From Microbacterium pseudoresistens (lineage in GTDB: Bacteria > Actinomycetota > Actinomycetes > Actinomycetales > Microbacteriaceae), in the NCBI RefSeq assembly GCF_013409745.1, contig NZ_JACCBH010000001.1:434001-498000 (forward strand): a stretch of DNA of 64,000 nt. Reading direction: 5' to 3'. The notes beneath the pieces were generated by a model. The model was not told the origin of the DNA. It did no database searches and was given only the letters and a program-made list of their open reading frames with translations. Position numbers and translations under genes: made by a program. Below are positions 1 through 11,143 of the stretch, piece after piece; within the stretch, counting starts at the first letter, position 1; every line of letters begins with the position of its first letter.

Positions 1-1584
<1,584 letters not shown>

Positions 1585-1588
1585 TGCC

Positions 1589-1617
1589 ATTCTGGCACTC
1601 GACCCCTGCGAGTGCAA
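1589..1617 (-). promoter_or_regulatory. predicted groEL promoter
   Basis: On the minus strand, TTGCAC (1612-1617) and CAGAAT (1589-1594) are separated by exactly 17 bp, as for a housekeeping sigma-70-type promoter. The half-sites of the degenerate CIRCE at 1592-1618 cover both hexamers, so a bound repressor would block RNA polymerase directly. Confidence 0.65.
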
Positions 1618-1618
1618 G
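1592..1618. promoter_or_regulatory. degenerate second CIRCE overlapping the groEL promoter
   Basis: CTGGCACTC (1592-1600), nine bases, GAGTGCAAG (1610-1618). This matches CIRCE at 14 of 18 conserved positions and keeps the exact 9-nt spacer. It starts 34 bp from the perfect copy, giving a tandem pair. Confidence 0.7.
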
Positions 1619-1630
1619 CCGCCGGAATCG

Positions 1631-2245
1631 CTACTGCGCGGAGCCGTCGCCGGAGTCGTCCGTCGACCCGTCCGTGCCGCCGTCGGCGGGCGCCTCGGGG
1701 ACCGGAGCCCGATCCATGCCGATCACGATGGTGAGCTGCTTCTGCCCGTCGCTCACGTCGTTCGCATAGACGTCGCTCTGGGCGATCTTCGCCCCGCCGA
1801 TCACCTCTGCCAGGCCCAGCGCGGCCGCCCGGTCCTCGTCGCTCTGGTAGTAGACGATCGTCTCCGGGAAGTCGGTGACATCGGCGTTGCCGGGGAGCAC
1901 GGACTCCGCGGGCCATCCTGCGTTCACGACGGTGTCGCGCATGCCCGCCGCCAGGCCGTCGCCGGCGGTCGCGTTGAGCACGAGCACCGCGTACGAGGTG
2001 TCGATCGTCCCGGTCTCGGTGGGCGACGGGGCGGGCGCGGTGGCCACGGCATCAGGGCCCAGCGTGATCTTTCCCATCGCGACCATCGCCCCGAAGATGC
2101 CGCCGACGATGAGCACCAGCGCGGCCACGAACGACCACAGCAGCACGATCCATCCGTTCATGCCCGGGTTCTCGGCACGGTGCGCGCCGACACGACCCTG
2201 CGCGCGGGGGACATCGTCGAAGCGATCGCGTACGGGTTTTGACAC
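1631..2245 (-). CDS. membrane-anchored LytR C-terminal domain (LytR_C) protein
   Basis: 204 residues. A short cytoplasmic N-terminus is followed by one hydrophobic segment at about residues 31-55, a Pro/Thr linker, and a LytR_C-type domain (about 80-175) around YAVLVLNATAGDGLAAG. The tail is Gly/Asp/Ser-rich. LytR_C domains accompany the wall-polymer transferases (LCP family) of actinobacteria, but this protein lacks the catalytic LCP domain, so its exact role is unknown. A GTG start is chosen, after a weak GAGGGG. The DUF3263 gene lies just upstream on the same strand, a pairing often seen in actinobacteria. Confidence 0.85.
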   Translation of the reverse strand: MSKPVRDRFDDVPRAQGRVGAHRAENPGMNGWIVLLWSFVAALVLIVGGIFGAMVAMGKITLGPDAVATAPAPSPTETGTIDTSYAVLVLNATAGDGLAAGMRDTVVNAGWPAESVLPGNADVTDFPETIVYYQSDEDRAAALGLAEVIGGAKIAQSDVYANDVSDGQKQLTIVIGMDRAPVPEAPADGGTDGSTDDSGDGSAQ

Positions 2246-2307
2246 CCCTCGATGTTAGCGGCACGCTGTCGGGCGATCCTGAGCGGGTCGGACGGCGCGC
2301 GATCCCG

Positions 2308-2565
2308 TCAGCCGGTCGCGCCCGCCAGCCGCGCCGCCCTGCGTCGCTCGGCGTCGTCGCGCCGACGGCGAAGGCGCTGCACGAGGAGGGGGTCGTGAGC
2401 CAGTGCGGCGCCGTCGTCGATGATCCGGTCCAGCAGCAGGTAGTAGCGCGCGGGGGTGAGGGCGAGCTCGTTGCGGATCGCCTCCTCCTTGGCGCCGCCG
2501 TGCTGCGGCCTGCGCGCCTCGAAGTCGAGGATCGCGCGGTCTCGGTCGGAGAGCTGCTGGGTCAT
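2308..2565 (-). CDS. DUF3263 family protein
   Basis: 85 residues beginning MTQQLSDRDRAILDFE. The layout matches the actinobacterial DUF3263 family: a helical N-terminal half with ALTPARYYLLLDRIID, which resembles a small helix-turn-helix, and a very Arg-rich C-terminal tail. The family has no firm biochemical role; DNA binding is inferred only from charge and helical content. It precedes the LytR_C gene (63-bp gap) and diverges from msrB, with about 105 bp shared between the two starts. Confidence 0.85.
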   Translation of the reverse strand: MTQQLSDRDRAILDFEARRPQHGGAKEEAIRNELALTPARYYLLLDRIIDDGAALAHDPLLVQRLRRRRDDAERRRAARLAGATG

Positions 2566-2670
2566 CGTGTTCAGGCTACGTCGGCGGATCGCGGAGGCCG
2601 CGCATCCACCTCCGCGATCCGCGGAACCGGCCTCACCTGGCGTGGAGGGAGGGAGAATGGAGGCGAGAGG

Positions 2671-3105
2671 ATGTGCACCATGGACTACCGCGTGAGCAAG
2701 ACCGAAGAGCAGTGGCGCGAAGAGCTGGACCCGCAGCAGTATGCGGTGCTGCGCACCGCCGCCACCGAGCGCCCGTGGACCGGTGAGCTGCTCGACGAGG
2801 GGCGCGCCGGCCTGTACACGTGCGGCGCGTGCGGGGCGGAGCTGTTCCGCAGCGGCACGAAGTTCGACTCCGGGTGCGGGTGGCCGAGCTTCTACGAGTC
2901 GATCCGCCCGGAGGCCGTCGAACTCATCGAGGACTCCAGTCTGGGCATGGTGCGCACCGAAGTCCGCTGCGCCGCCTGCGGATCGCACCTCGGGCACGTC
3001 TTCCCCGACGGTTTCGGCACGCCCACCGGTGACCGGTACTGCATGAACTCGGTCGCGCTGAGCTTCCGACCCACGAGCGGCGAGGCGGCGGAGAGCGAGG
3101 AGTGA
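2671..3105 (+). CDS. msrB: peptide-methionine (R)-S-oxide reductase
   Basis: Reduces methionine-R-sulfoxide in oxidised proteins. 144 residues from ATG 2671, which has GGAGG seven bases upstream. ATG 2680 (MDYRVSKTEEQW) is an equally plausible start and fits the family better. Two CxxC pairs (CGAC, CAAC) form the structural zinc site. GCGWPSFYE and the catalytic Cys in RYCMNS are present, so an active enzyme is expected. The stop overlaps the GTG start of the nitroreductase gene (GTGA), so the two are probably co-translated, consistent with an oxidative-stress pair. Confidence 0.95.
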   Translation: MCTMDYRVSKTEEQWREELDPQQYAVLRTAATERPWTGELLDEGRAGLYTCGACGAELFRSGTKFDSGCGWPSFYESIRPEAVELIEDSSLGMVRTEVRCAACGSHLGHVFPDGFGTPTGDRYCMNSVALSFRPTSGEAAESEE

Positions 3106-3716
3106 GCGCACTCGAGGCGGTTCTCGCGCGCAGGTCGTGGTCGAAGGTGACCGATGAGGCACCCGACCGCGACGAGTTGCTGACGCTGATCGCCGCGGCC
3201 GGCCGCGTGGCCGACCACTCCTCGTTGCAGCCGTGGCGGCTCATCGAGCTGCGCGGCGATGCCCGCCACCGGCTCGGCGCCGCCATCGCGGTGGCGCAGG
3301 ATGCCGACGAGCCGTCGACCAAGCCCCTGCGAGCGCCGCTGCTCATCGCCGTCGTGGCGAGCTTCCGCCGCAGCGAGAAGGTGCCGCATTGGGAGCAGGA
3401 GGCTGTGGCCGCGGGTGTCGCGCACGTGCTGAGCCTGCTGCTCGATGAGGCGGGCTGGGGCGTGATCTGGCGCACCGGCGGCTACACGAGGCATCCTGCC
3501 GTCGCCGCCGCGCACGGGCTCGCGCCCGACGAGCAGTTGCTGGGCTGGCTGTATGTCGGGGGCAGGCCCGAGCGCGCTTCGGGGCGTCGCTCGCCCGTTG
3601 ACGCCGACGCCCTTCTCACACCGATGCCGGCGGACGGGCCGACCGTAGTGGCGGCCTCGACGTTGGAGAAGACGAAGAAGGACAAGAAGCGCAAGAAGGA
3701 CAAGGGGTCATCCTGA
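3102..3716 (+). CDS. nitroreductase-family protein with lysine-rich tail
   Basis: 204 residues. The FMN-dependent nitroreductase fold is indicated by ARRSWSKVTDEAP at the N-terminus, the ADHSSLQPWRLIEL flavin-binding stretch, and a C-terminal GWGVIWRTGGYTRHP region followed by LGWLYVGG. The substrate is unknown. The last ~18 residues are almost all Lys/Asp, an unusual basic tail that could bind nucleic acid or polyphosphate (inference). GTG start overlaps msrB by four bases. A strong hairpin at 3732-3775 ends the transcript. Confidence 0.88.
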   Translation: MSALEAVLARRSWSKVTDEAPDRDELLTLIAAAGRVADHSSLQPWRLIELRGDARHRLGAAIAVAQDADEPSTKPLRAPLLIAVVASFRRSEKVPHWEQEAVAAGVAHVLSLLLDEAGWGVIWRTGGYTRHPAVAAAHGLAPDEQLLGWLYVGGRPERASGRRSPVDADALLTPMPADGPTVVAASTLEKTKKDKKRKKDKGSS

Positions 3717-3731
3717 CAAGTGGGTTCTCCC

Positions 3732-3775
3732 AGAGGAGCCCCCTCCCGGCCATCGGGCCGAGAGGGGGCTCCTCT
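3732..3775. terminator. bidirectional hairpin terminator
   Basis: Perfect 14-bp stem (3732-3745 with 3762-3775), with arm AGAGGAGCCCCCTC and a 16-nt loop that contains a further GGCC/GGCC pairing. It lies between two convergent genes. The U-tract is weak on either strand. Confidence 0.85.
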
Positions 3776-3787
3776 TCGTCAGCGAGC

Positions 3788-3985
3788 TCAGTTGTCGCGC
3801 AGTTCGTCCTTGACGTCGTTGCGCGCCTTGACGGCGTCGCGCTCGGCTTCCGCCTTCTTCACGTCAGCGTCGGCCTTGAGCTCGTCGGCCTTGTCCTTCA
3901 GCTTGTCGACACCGTCCTCGACAGCACGACCGGCCTGCTTCGCGGCCTCGCCGATCGTCTCTTTCGCATCGTCCAAGAAACCCAT
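3788..3985 (-). CDS. small helical stress-type protein (65 aa)
   Basis: 65 residues, Lys/Asp/Glu/Ala-rich with no Cys or Trp. MGFLDDAKETIGEAAKQAGR followed by DKLKDKADELKADADVKK predicts one long amphipathic helix, like CsbD or LEA-type stress proteins. I cannot assign it firmly to a family. AAAGGGGGG stands about seven bases before the ATG, an excellent ribosome site, so high expression is likely. It converges on the nitroreductase gene and shares the terminator at 3732-3775. Confidence 0.8.
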   Translation of the reverse strand: MGFLDDAKETIGEAAKQAGRAVEDGVDKLKDKADELKADADVKKAEAERDAVKARNDVKDELRDN

Positions 3986-4064
3986 GTTGAGCCCCCCTTT
4001 CTCTTGAGGTGGATAGCCAGGCTAGGCCGAGCATCCACCGAGCGCAAGGGACCCGCTGGCCACG

Positions 4065-4140
4065 TGGAGCCGACTGCGGGACTCGAACCCGCGACCGCCT
4101 GTTTACAAGACAGGTGCTCTACCAGCTGAGCTAAGTCGGC
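4065..4140 (-). tRNA. tRNA-Thr (anticodon TGT)
   Basis: Complete cloverleaf on the minus strand. Acceptor GCCGACT pairs with AGTCGGC. D-arm AGCTCAGCTGGTAGAGC, anticodon stem CCTGT/ACAGG with loop CTTGTAA, and T-arm GCGGGTTCGAGTCCCGC are all present. CCA is encoded at 4065-4067. The anticodon TGT reads ACA threonine codons. Confidence 0.97.
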
Positions 4141-4209
4141 GCACCGCATCGCGAACGACCGGCGTCGATCCAGCCTACCGGCGCCGGCAGGCGTTCTTCG
4201 CCGCCCGGA

Positions 4210-5160
4210 TCAGGCCGCGGGGGTCTCCGTCGGCGTCTGCGTGGGCTTGGGCGTGGAGTAGTAGGCGTCGCTGGCGATCGACAGCACGAACTGCGAGAAC
4301 TCTGCCGGATCGTCCAGCGCACCCGCGTAGGCCTGACCGTTCACGACGATCATCGGCGCACCGTTGAGCACGAGGTCGTCCGAACCCGGCAGCGGGCCCT
4401 CCAGCGCACGGCTCGTGGCATCCTTCGCCCAACTGGTGAAGCTCTTCTTCTCGATGCAGCCGCGCACACCGGCGACGTCGTCCACGCCGACGGCCTGGGC
4501 GAGGTCGGCCAGTTCGATGTCGGTGCGGCCGTCGCTGTCGAGCTCGGGCTGGTTCACGAGCAGCTCGTGGTTGAAGGCATAGAACTTGTCGGGCGCGAAC
4601 GAAGCCACGCACGCCGCGGCGGCGGCCGCGCGCAGCGAGTACTTCGTGCCGTTCGAGTTGGCGGTCAGCAACGACACGGGGTGATACGACACGGTGGCCG
4701 CGCCCTGGTCGATCCAGCTCACGAGCTGACGTGTGTTCGCCCGCTCGAACTCGCCGGCACCGGGCGAGAGGTAGTCGACGTAGATGTGGATGTCGACCGC
4801 GTCCGCGTCGACCGTGGGCGAAGGCGTCGGGGTCGCCTCGGCGCCATCCGTCTCGGACGAAGGAGTCGCTTCCGCATCAGGCGCTCCCTGCGCCACGGAG
4901 GTCGAAGAAGCCTCGCGCACGACCACGCCGTCATCGTCCATGTTGCTGGGCGACGCCGTCGGCTTCGACATGGCCGATCCGACCGCCCAGGCCACACCCG
5001 CTCCCGCCGCACCGACCACCACGACGGCGACCAGCGCAATGATCGTCCGTCGCATGATCCGCGCGCGGGACTGCTGGGCGTGCACCTGCTGTGCCTTCTC
5101 CCTGACCGCCTCGCGCGAATGGCGAGGGGTGGGTACGTTCGGCGTTTCGTCGCTCGACAT
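4210..5160 (-). CDS. membrane-anchored DsbA/thioredoxin-fold protein lacking the CxxC
   Basis: 316 residues: basic cytoplasmic N-terminus, membrane segment at about 38-62, a Ser/Thr/Pro/Glu-rich linker to about 120, then a DsbA-like (Thioredoxin_4) domain. Where the family has a CPxC active site, residues 132-135 read SPGA (context IYVDYLSPGAGEFERAN), so both redox cysteines are gone. The only cysteines in the fold are C184 (AAACVASFAP) and C236 (VRGCIEKK). The cis-Pro region (NGAPMIVVNGQAYAG) is kept, arguing for an intact fold. It may act as a chaperone-like or binding protein outside the membrane rather than as an oxidase (inference). Confidence 0.88.
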   Translation of the reverse strand: MSSDETPNVPTPRHSREAVREKAQQVHAQQSRARIMRRTIIALVAVVVVGAAGAGVAWAVGSAMSKPTASPSNMDDDGVVVREASSTSVAQGAPDAEATPSSETDGAEATPTPSPTVDADAVDIHIYVDYLSPGAGEFERANTRQLVSWIDQGAATVSYHPVSLLTANSNGTKYSLRAAAAAACVASFAPDKFYAFNHELLVNQPELDSDGRTDIELADLAQAVGVDDVAGVRGCIEKKSFTSWAKDATSRALEGPLPGSDDLVLNGAPMIVVNGQAYAGALDDPAEFSQFVLSIASDAYYSTPKPTQTPTETPAA

Positions 5161-5318
5161 CGTTCCTCTTGAGACAGATCGGGGGACGGATCTCCCCGGC
5201 CGCTGCGTTCACAGGACCGAGGACGATGCTAGCCAGGCAGGCTGAGAAAACCCCAGACGAATCGCCCTGCGCACGCGCAGAACGTCGCAGGCGCGGATGG
5301 ACGCGCGCACCCGTCGCG

Positions 5319-5327
5319 TGACATACT
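5319..5327 (+). promoter_or_regulatory. candidate extended -10 promoter of the sugar ABC ATPase gene
   Basis: TG-A-CATACT at 5319-5327 fits an extended -10 element. No convincing -35 is seen. It would give a leader of roughly 90 nt before ATG 5421. Confidence 0.4.
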
Positions 5328-5420
5328 GGCGCTGGCCCGATGGCGGGCCACGGCGGGTCGTTCCGCCGCTTCCATCACAACGGATCGTCCGGCACGTACC
5401 TGCCGGTGAAGGAGAAAACA

Positions 5421-6527
<1,107 letters not shown>

Positions 6528-6609
6528 CACCGGCATCGAGGCGCGGGCGGACCACGGTCCCCCGCGCCTCGGTCGTCTCCACCGCGAACCCGGCCGCCGG
6601 GAGGAAACG

Positions 6610-7914
6610 ATGAGCGACGCCCTGCGCATCACCGCCAGTGCGGTGGATCCCGGCTTGCTGGAGCTGCCGTGGGATCGCCCGCTGGCCAAGTGGCCCTCAC
6701 GCACCATCGTGTCGCTGCCCAAGGGGCTCTCACGCCACTTGGTGCGCTTCGCCGATCTGTCGGGCCGCGTCGTCGCGGTGAAGGAGACCACCGCCGAGAT
6801 GGCGCGCAGGGAGTACGAGATGCTCGGTAATCTCGCCCGCCTCGACGTGCCGTGCGTCTCGCGCGTGGCCGTCATCGCCGGGCGCCATGACCGCGACGGC
6901 GCGCCGCTGCCGGCGGCCCTGGTCACCGCGCACCTGAAGTTCTCGATGCCGTACCGGGCGCTGTTCACCCGTGTGCTGCGCCCCGACACGGCCACGCGCC
7001 TGGTCGACGCGCTCGCCCTGCTGCTCGTGCGCCTGCACAACGTGGGCTTCTTCTGGGGCGACGTCTCGCTCTCCAACGCGCTGTTCCGCCGCGACGCGGG
7101 CGCGTTCGCGGCCTACCTCGTGGATGCCGAGACCGGCGAACTGCACGAAAAGGGTCTCACCGACGGCCAGCGCGGGCACGACCTCGACGTGGCGCGCACG
7201 AACATCGCCGGCGAGATCATGGACCTCGCCGCGGGCGGTCGCCTGGAGCACGGCGTCGATGCCGTCGCGATCGCCGACGGCATCGTGTCGTCGTACCGGG
7301 CCCTGTGGGCCGCCCTCACCGAGCACGAGTCGTTCGCCGCGGGTGAGACATGGCGGATCACCGAGCGCGTGGAACGTCTGAACGCGCTGGGATTCGACAT
7401 CGGCGAGATGTCGATCCAGGCCACCGACGACGGCACGCGCGTGCAGATCGAGCCGAAGGTCGTCGACGCGGGGCACCACCAGCGACGACTCATCCGCCTC
7501 ACCGGGCTCGATGTGGAGGAGAACCAGGCGCGGCGCCTGCTCAACGACCTCGACGAGTTCCGCGCCCGTTCCGCCAAGGAGTGGACGGACGAGGAGATGT
7601 ACGCGCACGAATGGCTCACGCGTGTGTTCGAGCCGGTCGTGCGCGCGATCCCCTACGACCTGCGGGCGAAGCTCGAACCCGCAGAGGTGTTCCATCAGGT
7701 GCTGGAGCACCGCTGGTACATGTCGCAGGCGCGTGGATCGGCGGTGCCGCTCGCCGAGGTGCTCACCTCGTACATCAACGACGTGCTGCGCCATCGACGC
7801 GACGAGGCGACCATCATGGGCTCGCCCACCGACACGATGAGCCTGCCCGTGGTCACCGGTGCTGTGCCCGTGGGCGACGACACCGGCGTGATCGACTGGC
7901 GCGACCTGGTGTAG
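6610..7914 (+). CDS. DUF4032 / kinase-like fold protein
   Basis: 434 residues. The N-terminal half resembles a lipopolysaccharide-kinase-like fold: VVAVKETTAEMARREYEML (Lys/Glu region), HNVGFFWGDVSLSNALF (HxGxxxGDxSxxN-like catalytic loop) and YLVDAETGE (DxE-like metal site). The C-terminal half (about 210-420) matches DUF4032 and ends in an Asp-rich stretch. The substrate is unknown. Proteins of this kind are widespread in actinobacteria and lack experimental annotation as far as I know. GGGAGGAA precedes the ATG at good spacing. It follows the ABC ATPase by 82 bp and may share its transcript. Confidence 0.85.
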   Translation: MSDALRITASAVDPGLLELPWDRPLAKWPSRTIVSLPKGLSRHLVRFADLSGRVVAVKETTAEMARREYEMLGNLARLDVPCVSRVAVIAGRHDRDGAPLPAALVTAHLKFSMPYRALFTRVLRPDTATRLVDALALLLVRLHNVGFFWGDVSLSNALFRRDAGAFAAYLVDAETGELHEKGLTDGQRGHDLDVARTNIAGEIMDLAAGGRLEHGVDAVAIADGIVSSYRALWAALTEHESFAAGETWRITERVERLNALGFDIGEMSIQATDDGTRVQIEPKVVDAGHHQRRLIRLTGLDVEENQARRLLNDLDEFRARSAKEWTDEEMYAHEWLTRVFEPVVRAIPYDLRAKLEPAEVFHQVLEHRWYMSQARGSAVPLAEVLTSYINDVLRHRRDEATIMGSPTDTMSLPVVTGAVPVGDDTGVIDWRDLV

Positions 7915-7929
7915 CCCGGGGCGAGGGAA

Positions 7930-8568
7930 TCAGTACCCGACAGTGAAGTTCTCCCGATGGTGCTTCGGGTCCTCGATCTCGTCGACGAAGGCGACACCGA
8001 GGTCGCGACCCGAGATGAACGACTCCCCCGCGTCGTCCGTGACGAGCACGGATCCGCCGTCGCGGTACGAACCGGTGCGCTCGCCCGGGTTCCAGGCGCC
8101 GAAGGCGGCGGCGGGATGCACGAAGAACCAGTCCTTGCCGCTCGCGTCGGCACGCAGGTCGTCGAGCACGCCGATCGCCTCCTCGGCCTCCGCCCTGAAC
8201 TCCTCGGGAAAGCCGGAGTCGATGACGCGCGGCCCGCCGGGGGCGACAAGGCTTCCTCCCGCGCCGCCGACGACGCCGAGGCGCACATCCTCAGGCAGGG
8301 CGGCGAACAGCTCGGCCGTGGCCGGACGCACCTTGCCGACCATGTCGCCGCGCGGCGAGAGCGCCTGGATCACGACGTCGACCTCGCCGAGCTGCGCGAG
8401 CAGACCGGGCACGTCGAGGATCGTGCCCTCGACGTAGACGGCGCCCTCGCCCCGTTCGGTCGGCACCGTGCGCGAGACCGAGACCACCGAGTGGCCGCGC
8501 TCCACCGCCTCGGCGACGATGTTCGATCCGGCGTAGCCGGTTCCTCCGATGACGGCGATGCGGGTCAT
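7930..8568 (-). CDS. NAD(P)-binding oxidoreductase (YwnB-like atypical SDR)
   Basis: 212 residues. The N-terminal Rossmann motif IAVIGGTGYAGSNIVAEAVE is the GxxGxxG of atypical short-chain reductases that bind NAD(P). The mid-region (LGVVGGAGG, IDSGFPEEFRAEA) and DWFFVHPAAAFGAW match the YwnB/NmrA-like group. The classical Tyr-x3-Lys pair is not obvious, so catalysis or a sensing role is open. GGAAGGAAACGC before the ATG fixes the start. It converges on the DUF4032 gene with a 15-bp gap. Confidence 0.88.
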   Translation of the reverse strand: MTRIAVIGGTGYAGSNIVAEAVERGHSVVSVSRTVPTERGEGAVYVEGTILDVPGLLAQLGEVDVVIQALSPRGDMVGKVRPATAELFAALPEDVRLGVVGGAGGSLVAPGGPRVIDSGFPEEFRAEAEEAIGVLDDLRADASGKDWFFVHPAAAFGAWNPGERTGSYRDGGSVLVTDDAGESFISGRDLGVAFVDEIEDPKHHRENFTVGY

Positions 8569-8624
8569 GCGTTTCCTTCCGACGGTGAAGACGACATGGA
8601 GGGAAAAGCGCTTCCTCTCCGGGT

Positions 8625-9636
8625 TTATTCCGTGGCGGCGTGCGCGGCGCGGATCGTGGCGACCTGGTACAGCGCCACCGAGGTGGCGATCCCGGCGTTG
8701 AGCGACTCGGTCACAGCCGAGATCGGGATGGAGACGACCTGGTCGCACGTCTCGGTGACAAGGCGCGAGAGCCCCTTGCCCTCCGAGCCCACGACGATCA
8801 CGACGGGCTGGTCGGCCAGCTGCAGCTCTGGCAGTGACACGTCGCCGTCGCCGTCCAGGCCGATGACGAACACGCCCTGCTTCTTGTACTCCTTGAGCTG
8901 CGTGGTGAGATTGGTGGCGAGCGCGACGGGGATGCGCGCGGCGGCCCCGGCGCTCGTCTTCCACGCGGCGGAGTTGACACCGGCCGAACGGCGCTGCGGC
9001 AGCACCACGCCGTGGCCGCCGAAGGCCGCCGTGGAGCGGATGATCGCCCCGAGGTTGCGCGGATCCGTCACGCCGTCCAACGCCACCAGCAGCGGGGTCT
9101 CGCCGCGATCGACGATCTGCTCCAGCAGGTCCTGGGGGTGTGCGTACTCGTACGGCGGCACCTTGAGCGCGACGCCCTGGTGCACGCCGTCGAAGCCGGC
9201 CATGCGGTCCAGCTCCTGCCGGGTGACCTCGAGGACGGGGATCTCGCGGTGCCGGGCGATGGAGAGCATCTCCTTGACGCGGTCGTCCATCTCCACGCGC
9301 TGGGCGATGTAGAGGGTCGTCGCGGGGATCTTCGTGCGCAGCGCCTCGAGCACCGAGTTGCGGCCGGTGACCGTCTCGGTGTCGGAGTCGGCCTTGCCCC
9401 GGCCGCCGGAACGGTTCGCGTTACCTCCCTGACCGCCGCGCGATCCGCCCGGACGCCCCTTGCCGCCTGCGGCGGCGTAGCGCTCCTGCGCGGCCTTGCG
9501 CTTGCCCGCCGGATGCCAGGCGCGGTCTTCTGCTTTGGGCGTCGGCCCGCGCCCCTCGAGCGCCTTGCGGCTGTGCCCGCCGGTGCCCTTCGTGGCGCCC
9601 TTCTTCTTGCTGTTGCCCGCTCCCGGACGTCCAGGC

Positions 9637-9644
<8 letters not shown>
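8625..9644 (-). CDS. rlmB: 23S rRNA (guanosine-2'-O-)-methyltransferase RlmB (SpoU/TrmH family)
   Basis: 339 residues. It probably methylates G2251 of 23S rRNA. The first ~90 residues are a basic, Gly/Lys/Arg-rich disordered extension. Next comes the SpoU substrate-binding domain ([18 protein letters not shown]) and the knotted SPOUT domain with [31 protein letters not shown] and [21 protein letters not shown], the three motifs that form the SAM-binding trefoil knot. The ATG overlaps the cysS stop (ATGGCTAA), so the two are translationally coupled. Confidence 0.94.
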
Positions 9645-11097
<1,453 letters not shown>

Positions 11098-11143
11098 CGC
11101 TCAAGGATACTCGGCGCGCCTGCGCCGGCCCCGTTCCGTGTCG

